64,000 nucleotides of DNA from Verrucomicrobiota bacterium (GTDB taxonomy: Bacteria > Verrucomicrobiota > Verrucomicrobiia > Chthoniobacterales > Terrimicrobiaceae), in contig JAFKMU010000054.1 in assembly GCA_017305195.1 (NCBI GenBank), forward strand, positions 1 through 64,000, given 5' to 3'. Positions 18,301 to 26,501 of this stretch are shown in pieces (the stretch's first letter is position 1; each line of letters starts with the position of its first letter). The position numbers and the translations under genes were made by a program. The notes under the pieces were generated by a model that did not search any database, was not told where the DNA came from, and saw only the letters and a list, made by a program, of their open reading frames with translations.

Positions 18301-20106
18301 ATGGCTCTTGTCCTTCTTGACGAACTTTTTGTCGGGACGCTTCTCAAAGCGCTTCTCCCCGCGTTTCTCGAAAGGCTTGTCAAACCGCTTGGGACCGCGC
18401 TTTTCCTCGGTTTTGCCATGGCCGCCAGAGTGCCAGGTGAACATGTCGACGGCGCGATCCTGCCACACAGCCTCCTCGCCGGAGCGAGCACGCTGGAGGA
18501 CACCTTCCGGCACCTGGGCAAAGGACTGTTCCTCGCCGAGCTGGATGAGACCGATCTGCCGCGGCGGCAGGCCGGTCTTTTGCACGATCAGATTAATGAC
18601 GTCGCGCACCTCGGCATCACTGCCGCGTCCAACGCTCAGGCACAGCCATTCCATGCCCGGGGCGGGATGGCGCAAACGCGGAGCTTCACCCTTGGGAATC
18701 GCCAGCGGATTTTCCCTGCGCTCTCCGCGCTCACCACGCTCGGGGCGCTCTCCGCGCTCAGGGCGTTCGCGACGCTTTGGCTCCTCGATGGGAGCTTCCA
18801 CCCGTACCGGAGTATTCCCTGCGTCGGTGAGCAGATAAAACAGTGCGGCGGCAAGATCGGTCGAGCTGATACCTTGTTCCAGCAAACGATCGACAAGGAA
18901 GGCGTGATCGCGGAATTCCCCGCCATCGATGATCTCGCGCACCTTTTCCAAAAGGCCTTCCGTGCGACGCTCCTCCACCTCGTCTGCCGTCGGCACCTGG
19001 CCGCGGCGGATCTTGGATTTCGTGTACTTCTCGATGAACTGCAGCTTGTAGATATCGCGGCCGGAGACAAACGTCACCGCCATGCCACGCTTGCCCGCGC
19101 GACCGGTACGACCGATGCGGTGCACGTAGTCCTCGGCATCGTAGGGCAGGTCGTAATTGACCACGAGTTCCAGGTCGTCCACGTCAATGCCGCGAGCCGC
19201 CACGTCCGTAGCGACGAGAAACTCGAATTCCGACTTCTTGAACTTGTTCATCACCCGCGTGCGCTGGGCCTGGGCGATGCCGCCATGCAGACGGTCCGCC
19301 GAGAAGCCCTGACCAGCCAGAGCGTCGGCGAGTTCGTCGACCATGCGCTGGGTGTTGCAGAAAATGATGCCGAGCTTGAAGCCGTGATAATCGATCAGCC
19401 GAATGAGGGTCTGCATCTTCACGCGAGAAGGAGCCTCGTAGTACCACTGCTCGATCGCCGGGGCGCTGACCTCTTTTTGCTCGATCTGGACGAACTCGGG
19501 AGACTTCGAATACTTGTCAATGAGCTCGCGAATCGGCTTCGACACCGTGGCCGAGAAGAAAACCGTCTGGCGATCTTTCGGCACCGCGTCGAGGATCGTG
19601 CGCAGGTCGTCTCGGAAACCCATGTCCAGCATGCGGTCGGCCTCATCGAGAATGACCATCTTGGTCTTGGACAAATCCAACGTCCCGCGATCGATGTGAT
19701 CGATGAGGCGGCCCGGCGTGCCAATCACGATATGCACACCTTTCTTGAGTTCGAAAAACTGGCGCTCGTAGGAGGCTCCACCATAGATCGGCACAGCGTG
19801 AATCCCCTTCTTGAACGCGGCGAGCTTGTGCACCTCTTCCGCCACCTGGGTGGCCAGTTCACGAGTGGGGCACATGACGAGAACCTGTACGGAACGGTCA
19901 GTCGGATCGGCCAGCTCGATCGCAGGAATGGCAAATGCCGCGGTCTTTCCCGAGCCGGTTTGAGATTGTCCGACCACATCTCGGCCGGTGAGGAGAACGG
20001 GAATCGCGGCAGCTTGAATCGGCGAGGCCTGTTCGAAGCCGAGCTCTCCCACTGCTTTGAGAATCTCGGGGGAAATTCCTAGCGACGAAAAGTCTGTCTT
20101 ATCCAT
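18286..20106 (-). CDS. deaD: DEAD-box ATP-dependent RNA helicase with DbpA-type RNA-binding tail
   Basis: 606 residues. Helicase motifs in order: Q-motif (GFEQASPIQAAAIP), Walker A SQTGSGKT at 48-55, PTREL near 80, GG, TPGR, DEAD at 154-157, SAT at 185-187, then the second RecA domain with HRIGRTGRAGKRG. After about residue 435 a Glu-Arg-Gly repeat linker leads to a DbpA-type RNA-binding domain (WLCLSVGRGSDAEV) and a very basic Lys/Arg/Phe tail. This is the CsdA/DeaD architecture that unwinds structured RNA in ribosome assembly and cold adaptation. A strong GGAGG ribosome site precedes the ATG. DeaD versus RhlE-like naming is by architecture only. Confidence 0.93.
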   Translation of the reverse strand: MDKTDFSSLGISPEILKAVGELGFEQASPIQAAAIPVLLTGRDVVGQSQTGSGKTAAFAIPAIELADPTDRSVQVLVMCPTRELATQVAEEVHKLAAFKKGIHAVPIYGGASYERQFFELKKGVHIVIGTPGRLIDHIDRGTLDLSKTKMVILDEADRMLDMGFRDDLRTILDAVPKDRQTVFFSATVSKPIRELIDKYSKSPEFVQIEQKEVSAPAIEQWYYEAPSRVKMQTLIRLIDYHGFKLGIIFCNTQRMVDELADALAGQGFSADRLHGGIAQAQRTRVMNKFKKSEFEFLVATDVAARGIDVDDLELVVNYDLPYDAEDYVHRIGRTGRAGKRGMAVTFVSGRDIYKLQFIEKYTKSKIRRGQVPTADEVEERRTEGLLEKVREIIDGGEFRDHAFLVDRLLEQGISSTDLAAALFYLLTDAGNTPVRVEAPIEEPKRRERPERGERPERGERGERRENPLAIPKGEAPRLRHPAPGMEWLCLSVGRGSDAEVRDVINLIVQKTGLPPRQIGLIQLGEEQSFAQVPEGVLQRARSGEEAVWQDRAVDMFTWHSGGHGKTEEKRGPKRFDKPFEKRGEKRFEKRPDKKFVKKDKSHRDRY

Positions 20107-20160
20107 GTAATCCTCCAGCGGTACACGGAGAACCGCCCCTCGTCACGGAATGTTTACCGC

Positions 20161-20898
20161 TTATCCGAGGCGCTCAGAGAGGAAGCGCAGCAGCAAATCC
20201 TGCGAAATCCGGGCCAGCGACGGATTGTAGCGCGGTCCTTCGTCCCGAAGAAACGCGTGAGCACCATTGAACTCATGCCACTCGAAATCGACCTGCGCCT
20301 CGTTGAGTCGATCGACGATTTTCTTCCGTCCCTCCAGAGGCACATGGGGGTCCTGCCGCCCCCAGACAAAGAAGAAAGCCGCCTTGGCGTCGCCGAAGCG
20401 CGCCAGCGTATCGTCGCTCTTCCCCGCCCCGAGCGAACCCGTATGCACGTCCGTGGCGTAGAATGCCGCCACCGCCTCGACATGGGGCTGGAAACCGGCC
20501 CGAATGGCCAGATGTCCTCCGAGGCACACACCGTAGCTGCCGACCTTGCCGGTGGATTGCGAGTGATTCTTGAGATACTCCGCCGTCACCCGGGCGTCTT
20601 CGTCGTAGGAGTCCAGTTCCTTGGCATACTTCAGCTCGTTACCCCGGTCGGAACCCGCCTGATCGTAGGCCAGAACAGCGCCTGCAGGCTCGAATTCATG
20701 ATAAACCTCGGGCACGGCGACCAGATAGCCATTCCCGCTCAAGGCCGCCGCCATGCGGCGGATCGGCCCGGTCACCTGAAAAATCTCCGAGAAAAAGATG
20801 ACCGCCGGATATTTCTTATCCCCCGTGGGGGCAAAGAGATGCACCCGCATCGGACCGCGGGTCGTCGGCAGTTCAACAACGGACTCGGTGATCGTCAT
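20161..20898 (-). CDS. dienelactone hydrolase family protein
   Basis: 245 residues, alpha/beta hydrolase fold of the DLH family. The triad is visible: Cys125 in YGVCLGGHLA (nucleophile elbow with Cys, as in dienelactone hydrolases), Asp183 in GRQDPHVP and His214 in NGAHAFLRDEG. No signal peptide, so cytoplasmic. No chloroaromatic-degradation genes are nearby, so the physiological substrate (lactone or other ester) is unknown. It lies downstream of the sulfate operon on the same strand, separated from cysA by a small hairpin. Confidence 0.92.
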   Translation of the reverse strand: MTITESVVELPTTRGPMRVHLFAPTGDKKYPAVIFFSEIFQVTGPIRRMAAALSGNGYLVAVPEVYHEFEPAGAVLAYDQAGSDRGNELKYAKELDSYDEDARVTAEYLKNHSQSTGKVGSYGVCLGGHLAIRAGFQPHVEAVAAFYATDVHTGSLGAGKSDDTLARFGDAKAAFFFVWGRQDPHVPLEGRKKIVDRLNEAQVDFEWHEFNGAHAFLRDEGPRYNPSLARISQDLLLRFLSERLG

Positions 20899-20901
20899 GG
20901 A

Positions 20902-20922
20902 GCGCAGAGTGCCTCACTGCGC
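20902..20922 (-). terminator. small hairpin between cysA and the dienelactone hydrolase gene
   Basis: GCGCAG pairs with CTGCGC across a 9-base loop that can itself rearrange (AGTG/CACT). It lies just before the hydrolase ATG and after cysA. No T-tract; may only partly separate the two transcription units. Confidence 0.35.
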
Positions 20923-20939
20923 CCCCTTCCGTAAAGACC

Positions 20940-21674
20940 TCAGGCCGTGAACTGCGCCACATCGAGGAACTCCTCGACGAACGTGTTCGCGGGATTGGAC
21001 CGCACCTCGGAAGGCGTGCCGATCTGCTGGATCAGCCCCTCGCTGATAATCACCACCCGATCCGCCACCTCAAAGGCCTCCTCCTGGTCGTGGGTGACAA
21101 AGAGACTGGTCAGGTGGACGGTGTTGTGAAACTCGCGAAGCCAGGTGCGAAGTTCGCGGCGCACCTTGGCGTCCAACGCGCCGAATGGCTCATCGAGCAG
21201 CAGCACCTCGGGTTCGATCGCCAGAGCCCGGGCAAAAGCCACACGCTGGCGCTGGCCGCCAGACAATTGCGAGGGCAGACGCTTGGCGTAATCCGCAAGC
21301 TGGACAGTCTCAAGCAAGCTCTCCACCCGGGCGCGAATATCGGCTTCCTTCGGGCGCGACCGTGCCGACCGGACGCGAAGCCCGAAGGCGACATTCTCAA
21401 ACACGTTCATATGCTGAAACAGGGCGTAGTGCTGAAACACAAAACCCGCCTTCCGCTGGTAGGCGCTGTGGTCGGTCACATCTCGCCCGCTGAAAAAAAC
21501 CTGCCCACGCTCGGCAAACTCCAGGCCGGCGATGATGCGGAGCAGCGTCGTCTTTCCCGATCCGCTGGGGCCGAGCAAAGCCACGAGTTCACCGGTGCGC
21601 ACTTCGCAGGTCACGCCATCGAGAGCGACGAATTTGCCGAAGTTCTTCGAGATGTCTTTGATGGTTATGCTCAT
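20940..21674 (-). CDS. cysA: sulfate ABC transporter ATPase, short form without TOBE domain
   Basis: 244 residues from the ATG at 21672-21674, which overlaps the cysW stop (ATGA). Walker A GPSGSGKT at 35-42, Q-loop FVFQHYALF, signature [15 protein letters not shown] at 137 on, Walker [15 protein letters not shown] and switch His in [11 protein letters not shown]: a complete CysA-type nucleotide-binding domain. The protein ends at [20 protein letters not shown] just where the usual C-terminal regulatory region would begin, so it is about 100 residues shorter than E. coli CysA. Energises sulfate/thiosulfate uptake together with the CysT and CysW permeases encoded upstream. Confidence 0.94.
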   Translation of the reverse strand: MSITIKDISKNFGKFVALDGVTCEVRTGELVALLGPSGSGKTTLLRIIAGLEFAERGQVFFSGRDVTDHSAYQRKAGFVFQHYALFQHMNVFENVAFGLRVRSARSRPKEADIRARVESLLETVQLADYAKRLPSQLSGGQRQRVAFARALAIEPEVLLLDEPFGALDAKVRRELRTWLREFHNTVHLTSLFVTHDQEEAFEVADRVVIISEGLIQQIGTPSEVRSNPANTFVEEFLDVAQFTA

Positions 21675-22570
21675 GGATTTGGTCCCTCGGATGTTTGCAT
21701 CGCTTCCATCAACTGCCGCTCTGCCCGCCACTCAGCATAAGCCTTCACCACGAGGGTGACAAGGGCCAGCACCGAGAGGACGGAGGCGACCGCGAAAGCC
21801 GCTGCGATTTGATATTCGTTATAAAGGATTTCGATGTGGAGGGGCATCGTGTTCGTCTTGTTGCGAATGTGCCCGGAAACTACGGACACCGCGCCGAATT
21901 CCCCCATCGCGCGGGCATTGCAAAGAATGACGCCGTAAAGCAGGCCCCACTTAATCTTGGGCAATGTCACGCGCCAGAAAATCTGCCATCCGCTGGCACC
22001 CAGGGTCATGGCGGCCTCCTCTTCCTTGTGCCCCTGCGCCTGCATGAGAGGAATCAGTCCGCGAGCAACGAAGGGAAACGTGACAAAGATCGTCGCAATC
22101 ACCAGACCCGGCAGAGCGAAGATGATCTGGATGTCATTGGCACGCAGCCACGGGCCGAACCAGCCGCCAGCACCGAAGACGAGCACGTAGATCAAGCCGC
22201 CGATGACCGGTGAAACCCAGAGCGGAAGGTCGATCAGTGAGGTCAGCAGAGCGCGCCCGCGAAACTGAAACCGTGTCATGGCCCAGGCTGCCGCCAGTCC
22301 GAAGATCGTATTCAGCGGGACGGAAATCGCCGCCACGATAAGCGTCAGCTTCACCGCATGAGCCGTCGCCCGATCCTCGAATGTCTTGATGAACGTCGCG
22401 ACGCCCTTGCTAAAAGCCTCCTGAAAAACCACGAACAGCGGCAACACCAGAAACAGGGCAAAGAAGATGACCAGGACAGTGATAAGCACCACCTTGACGA
22501 CGGGCGACTCCGCCGTCGCGCGGCGGGGCGTCCTGACTCTCGTGGGAAATGTCGATACTGCGCCGCCCAT
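21671..22570 (-). CDS. cysW: sulfate ABC transporter permease CysW
   Basis: 299 residues. The ATG at 22568-22570 begins one base after the cysT stop and is preceded by GGGGAG, so it was chosen over upstream frames that run into cysT. Six membrane helices are apparent, starting with [20 protein letters not shown], and the permease EAA loop ([20 protein letters not shown]) that docks with the ATPase. The [20 protein letters not shown] segment is typical of CysW. Forms the inner-membrane channel with CysT. Confidence 0.95.
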   Translation of the reverse strand: MGGAVSTFPTRVRTPRRATAESPVVKVVLITVLVIFFALFLVLPLFVVFQEAFSKGVATFIKTFEDRATAHAVKLTLIVAAISVPLNTIFGLAAAWAMTRFQFRGRALLTSLIDLPLWVSPVIGGLIYVLVFGAGGWFGPWLRANDIQIIFALPGLVIATIFVTFPFVARGLIPLMQAQGHKEEEAAMTLGASGWQIFWRVTLPKIKWGLLYGVILCNARAMGEFGAVSVVSGHIRNKTNTMPLHIEILYNEYQIAAAFAVASVLSVLALVTLVVKAYAEWRAERQLMEAMQTSEGPNP

Positions 22571-22571
22571 A

Positions 22572-23396
22572 CTAAACTCCCCTCCTCCGCTGATCCCAGG
22601 CCTGCAGGCCGTTGCTGACCAAAAGAATAATGAATGACACAACGAGCATCACAAAGCCCAGGGCAGCCGCGCCAGCGTAGTCGTATTGCTCCAGCTTCGT
22701 GATGATGAGCAATGGCGTGATTTCCGTTTTGAATGGGAGGTTTCCGGAAATGAAAACCACCGACCCAAACTCCCCGACCGCACGCCCGTAAGCCAGGGCG
22801 ATACCTGTGAGGATCGAAGGCAGCAGCGCGGGAAAGATCACCCGCCAGAAGGTCTGCCACCGCGAGGCGCCGAGCGTGGCTGCAGCCTCTTCAACATCGG
22901 CGGACAAATCCTGAATCACTGGCTGCACCGTTCTCACCACGAAGGGCAGTCCGATGAAGGTCAGCGCGATAAAAACACCGAGCTGGGTAAACGCGACCTT
23001 GATGCCGTAAGGCTCCAGCACATGGCCGATCATGCCATTGCGTGCATAGATTGTCGTGAGAGCGATGCCCGCCACCGCCGTGGGCAGAGCAAAGGGGAGG
23101 TCCACGATCGCATCGAGGAGCTTACGGCCCGGGAAACGGTATCGGGCCAGCACCCAGGCGGCGATCACGCCGAAGACGCCATTGACCAGTGCCGCGAGAA
23201 AGGAAAGACCAAAGCTCACCCAGTACGAGGCGACCACGCGCGGTTCTGTGATGGTCTTCCACACATGACCCCAGCCATCCGAGAACGACTTGAGAAACAA
23301 GGCGCTCAGGGGAATCAAAACGATGATGCTCAGATACACCAGAGTGTAGCCAAGCGTCAGCCCGAAGCCGGGCAATACATGTCTGCGCGCTGCCAT
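22572..23396 (-). CDS. cysT: sulfate ABC transporter permease CysT (CysU)
   Basis: 274 residues with six predicted membrane helices and the EAA loop [20 protein letters not shown]. Blocks such as [20 protein letters not shown] and [20 protein letters not shown] are characteristic of CysT. The start overlaps the stop of the M14 peptidase gene by one base (TAATG), so the peptidase and permease are translationally coupled. Second component of the sulfate/thiosulfate channel. Confidence 0.95.
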   Translation of the reverse strand: MAARRHVLPGFGLTLGYTLVYLSIIVLIPLSALFLKSFSDGWGHVWKTITEPRVVASYWVSFGLSFLAALVNGVFGVIAAWVLARYRFPGRKLLDAIVDLPFALPTAVAGIALTTIYARNGMIGHVLEPYGIKVAFTQLGVFIALTFIGLPFVVRTVQPVIQDLSADVEEAAATLGASRWQTFWRVIFPALLPSILTGIALAYGRAVGEFGSVVFISGNLPFKTEITPLLIITKLEQYDYAGAAALGFVMLVVSFIILLVSNGLQAWDQRRRGV

Positions 23397-24226
23397 TAAA
23401 TATTTTGTCCTTCGGAGATCAGAACCTTGAAGCGTTCGAGAATTACGGCCATGGCCGCGAGATGCGCCTCCACCTGCCGCCCCGCATCAGCCAGATGTGG
23501 CGTCTCAAAAACAATCTCAAACGGTCGAAACTTCTGCGTCGGCGGCGCGGTGAGAATGCCCTCGTAGCCTTGTTCGATAATGCCGTCGTTGGCCTCGAAG
23601 TTATCGATGCTCTTGTCGAAATTCCTCGGCAGGAACATACCCGCCGCCTCCAGGGCCGGCTCCAGCACGTAACGAGTCAACTCATGGCCCTTCACAAAGC
23701 CGTAGAGCCCCTCGCTGGTGTCATCGCTGTGCAGGGCCACGATGCCATCAAACCGATTTGCCTCCAGTTCCCGCTCCAGCGCACGCACCTCGGGCTCGGC
23801 TGACCCTTTCCAGAATTCGCGGTTGATATCCAGCCCGTCTTCCGACCAGCGGCTGTCGGTCAGGTAGCCATGACGATTGCATACCGGGTAGAGGAAAAGC
23901 TCATACCCTCGCGCAATCTCGGGTTCCCGGTTGAGAAGGACGATAAACCGGCTGATCGCATCGACTCCCGTATCCTCGTCGCCATGGATTCCTGCAAAGA
24001 TGCCGACTTTCAAATGACTGCGCCGGTCGCCCGGGCCGGAGAAGACATACTTGGGCAGACTCTCCATCATTCCCTGTTTGCTCAGATAGGAAACATGCTC
24101 GCAGCTCAGGTGATCGTTGCTTTTGGCAAGAGCATCCAGCGGCGCAGTCAGCTTCTCCAAATCACGAGTAAACGAGACGGGATTCGTCACAGCACCAAGG
24201 AAATCGAGAGTCGGCGGCGGTTTCAA
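23396..24226 (-). CDS. M14-family metallopeptidase (succinylglutamate desuccinylase/aspartoacylase-like)
   Basis: 276 residues. Zinc-site pattern of the M14 family: [16 protein letters not shown] (His and Glu ligands) with a later His in [22 protein letters not shown] is the substrate-binding Asn-Arg region. A C-terminal [13 protein letters not shown] may supply the catalytic Glu. The family includes carboxypeptidases, aspartoacylase and succinylglutamate desuccinylase, so the reaction is hydrolysis of an amide or peptide bond. No signal peptide. It sits between sbp and cysT within the sulfate operon, an uncommon place, and is coupled to cysT. A link to sulfur acquisition, such as processing a sulfur-containing peptide or amide, is only an inference. 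Confidence 0.85.
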   Translation of the reverse strand: MKPPPTLDFLGAVTNPVSFTRDLEKLTAPLDALAKSNDHLSCEHVSYLSKQGMMESLPKYVFSGPGDRRSHLKVGIFAGIHGDEDTGVDAISRFIVLLNREPEIARGYELFLYPVCNRHGYLTDSRWSEDGLDINREFWKGSAEPEVRALERELEANRFDGIVALHSDDTSEGLYGFVKGHELTRYVLEPALEAAGMFLPRNFDKSIDNFEANDGIIEQGYEGILTAPPTQKFRPFEIVFETPHLADAGRQVEAHLAAMAVILERFKVLISEGQNI

Positions 24227-24246
24227 TGCTACAATATCGGTTCCAG

Positions 24247-25239
24247 TCAGCGACCCGGCTGGTAGATTTGGTCAAACACGCCGCCGTCGGCAAAGAAAGT
24301 GCCCTGGGCCTTCTTCCATCCGCCGAAATCCTTGTCGATGGTCGTCAACTCGATCTTCGGAAAATTATCCGAATATTTGGCAAGGATGGTCTCGTTGGTG
24401 GGCCGGTAAAAGTGCCTGGCTGCGATCTCCTGTCCTTCATCGGAGTAAAGGTACTTGAGATATTCCGTGGCGATTTCAAAGGTGCCGCGCTTCTTGGCCA
24501 CGACATCAATCACCGCGACCGGCGGCTCGGCCAGGATGCTGATGGAGGGATTCACGATCTCAAACTGTCCCGGCTTCGCCTTCAGGGTCAGGTAGGCCTC
24601 ATTTTCCCAAGCCACAAGGACGTCACCCAGTCCTCGCTCGGCGAAAGTGATCGTGGCTCCGCGCGCTCCGGTATCGAGCACCGGGACGTTCTTGAAGAGC
24701 CGGGCGGCGAAGTCACGAGCCTTGGCCTCGTCTCCGTTACTCTGCTTCAGCGCATAGGCCCAGGCAGCCAGGAAGTTCCAGCGGGCTCCGCCGGAGGTTT
24801 TCGGATTGGGCGTGATAACCTCGACGCCGCTGCGAGTGAGATCATTCCAGTCCTTGATGCCCTTGGGGTTTCCTTTGCGCACGAGGAAGACAATCGTCGA
24901 GGTATACGGAGAACTGTTGTGAGGCAGTCTCTGCTGCCAGTCCGGAGGCAGGAGACATCCTCTTTCCGCCAGCACGTCAATGTCGGCAGCCAGAGCCAGC
25001 GTGGCGACATCGGCATTCAATCCATCCATGATGGCGCGAGCCTGCTTGCCTGATCCGCCATGAGACTGGTCCACCCTCACGCCGTCGCCGGTCTTGGCTT
25101 TCCAATACTTGTAAAAGGCGTCGTTGAAGTCCGAATACAGCTCCCGTGTCGGATCGTACGACACATTCAGCAGCGTCACGTCCTTGGCCGACGACGCAGC
25201 CAGGGCAATCACTGATGAGAGCAGGATCAAGACTTTCAT
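24247..25239 (-). CDS. sbp: periplasmic sulfate/thiosulfate-binding protein
   Basis: 330 residues with a short signal peptide ([17 protein letters not shown]). The Sbp/CysP pattern is clear: [40 protein letters not shown] (oxyanion-binding Ser/Gly loop), [36 protein letters not shown] and [14 protein letters not shown]. It captures sulfate in the periplasm for CysTWA. It is the first transporter gene, 57 bp after the rrf2 stop on the same strand. That gap contains small dyads (CCTCG/CGAGG and ACGAC/GTCGT) that could be regulatory. Confidence 0.95.
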   Translation of the reverse strand: MKVLILLSSVIALAASSAKDVTLLNVSYDPTRELYSDFNDAFYKYWKAKTGDGVRVDQSHGGSGKQARAIMDGLNADVATLALAADIDVLAERGCLLPPDWQQRLPHNSSPYTSTIVFLVRKGNPKGIKDWNDLTRSGVEVITPNPKTSGGARWNFLAAWAYALKQSNGDEAKARDFAARLFKNVPVLDTGARGATITFAERGLGDVLVAWENEAYLTLKAKPGQFEIVNPSISILAEPPVAVIDVVAKKRGTFEIATEYLKYLYSDEGQEIAARHFYRPTNETILAKYSDNFPKIELTTIDKDFGGWKKAQGTFFADGGVFDQIYQPGR

Positions 25240-25296
25240 TGTCTTCGGTTTACCTCGTTTCCCAGCGAGGTCAAGTAAATACGACTTCTTGCGTCG

Positions 25297-25761
25297 TTAT
25301 ATACCTTCGCCGTCGACTCCCTGGACCGCGCTTACCTCGCGACTGGTCACCGGTTCTCCACGCATGACATCGGCCAGCGTCGAGGTATCCATCAGCTTGG
25401 CCACCATGTTGCGGGCCTGAAGCATGACCCGCCGAAATCGGCACACCGACTCCTGCGAACAGCATTTGTAATCCGTTACGGAAACACAGGCGATGGGAGC
25501 CAGATAGCCATCGAAGTGCCGGACCACCTCGCCCATGGTGATCGATGCGGGGTCTTTGGCCAGCCGATATCCGCCGCGTTTGCCCGCCACGCTGTCCACC
25601 CAGCCGCGCTCTTTCAGATCGAGCATGATGTGCTCCAAAAAACGCTTAGGTATGTCGTTTTTTCGGGCAAGCTCTATGATCGGAATCGGGGTGTCGCCGT
25701 GATGGGCCACCAAGGTGAAAAGGGCCCTCAAGGCGTAATCCGTGCGCATCGACAACTGCAT
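25297..25761 (-). CDS. Rrf2-family transcriptional regulator with conserved cysteines
   Basis: 154 residues. N-terminal winged helix typical of Rrf2 proteins (MQLSMRTDYALRALFTLVAH; helix-turn-helix around 25-65; KRGGYRLAKDPASITMGEVV). It keeps Cys92, Cys100/101 and Cys107, arranged like the iron-sulfur cysteines of IscR/NsrR, so it may bind a cluster. Placed directly upstream of the sulfate operon in the same direction, it is probably its regulator, analogous to CymR or other sulfur-responsive Rrf2 proteins; effector and targets are inferred. No Shine-Dalgarno precedes the ATG, and a promoter-like sequence lies only nine bases upstream. Confidence 0.9.
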   Translation of the reverse strand: MQLSMRTDYALRALFTLVAHHGDTPIPIIELARKNDIPKRFLEHIMLDLKERGWVDSVAGKRGGYRLAKDPASITMGEVVRHFDGYLAPIACVSVTDYKCCSQESVCRFRRVMLQARNMVAKLMDTSTLADVMRGEPVTSREVSAVQGVDGEGI

Positions 25762-25770
25762 AAAGACGAA

Positions 25771-25799
25771 AAACTAGCAGGAAATGTCCCTGCCGTCAA
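25771..25799 (-). promoter_or_regulatory. predicted promoter of rrf2-sulfate operon with internal dyad operator
   Basis: On the minus strand TTGACG (25794-25799) and TAGTTT (25771-25776) are separated by exactly 17 bp. The spacer itself is an inverted repeat, GCAGG-7 nt-CCTGC, extendable to 7 bp with one mismatch. The -10 box is weak, as expected of a regulated promoter. A bound dimer here would block polymerase. Confidence 0.5.
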
Positions 25800-25807
25800 A
25801 GGACGAC

Positions 25808-26443
25808 CTAATCAGTAACAGTAACTGGCGTCCCGATAACCACCTTCGAATAGAACGTCTTGGCGATTTCGTCCGGCATGCGGATACAGCCGTGGGAGGC
25901 GGGATAACCCGGGAGGATGCCGGTATGCATCCCTACCCCGTCATTGGTCAACCGCATGAACCAGCGCATGGGCGCGCCGCGATAGACGGTACCGCTGGGC
26001 GCGGAATCAATCTTGGTGCTGACACCGGCACGAACGACCTTGCCCGTGCGCTGGCTGACGAAATCCCCGTAAACGCTCGACCGATGATCCGCGTCTTTTT
26101 CGGAAATTTTGTACGACCCCTTGGGAGTCATGCCTGCGCGCTTGCCCGAGGAAATCGGGGAGTCGATGGCGGTCTCCCCGTCGACCAGCAGGTAGGCGCG
26201 TTGCTTGCCCAGAGAGACGACGATGCTCGTATTTGCCGGGGTGGACTTCTCCAGCACGCGCTCAAAGATCCGCGGAGGTTCCTGCTTATAAATGAGTTCC
26301 GAGGCTTTTTTCTGCTTCGGGCGGGGAGTTGGAGCGGCAGCGCCTCCCTGCTGGGCCGCAGCCTGCGAAACCGCCAGGGCCAATGCTGCCAGGACTATTG
26401 CAGCAGTTTCCTTTACGCGGATGTGAGGCAAGGCTACGGTCAT
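25808..26443 (-). CDS. L,D-transpeptidase (YkuD/ErfK family), exported
   Basis: 211 residues if started at the ATG 26441-26443, which follows GGAAAA; upstream in-frame starts (26461, 26497) would nearly abut the diverging gene. Signal-anchor-like hydrophobic stretch ETAAIVLAALALAVSQAAA, Pro/Lys linker, then a YkuD domain: VVSLGKQRAYLLVDGETAID, His173 (MHTGILPGYPASHGCIRMP), His184 and nucleophile Cys186. YkuD enzymes form 3-3 peptidoglycan crosslinks or attach lipoproteins to the wall in the periplasm. Transcribed toward rrf2 on the same strand; whether it is co-transcribed is unclear. Confidence 0.92.
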   Translation of the reverse strand: MTVALPHIRVKETAAIVLAALALAVSQAAAQQGGAAAPTPRPKQKKASELIYKQEPPRIFERVLEKSTPANTSIVVSLGKQRAYLLVDGETAIDSPISSGKRAGMTPKGSYKISEKDADHRSSVYGDFVSQRTGKVVRAGVSTKIDSAPSGTVYRGAPMRWFMRLTNDGVGMHTGILPGYPASHGCIRMPDEIAKTFYSKVVIGTPVTVTD

Positions 26444-26501
26444 CGCTTTTCCAAGTGACATCCGCTTAAACTCTGGAAGGATTTTTCGCAACGACATTCC
26501 A

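Noticed and set aside
18301..20082. Plus-strand 593-residue frame opposite deaD
   Set aside because: Antisense shadow of the helicase coding sequence; no ribosome site and no recognisable domain.
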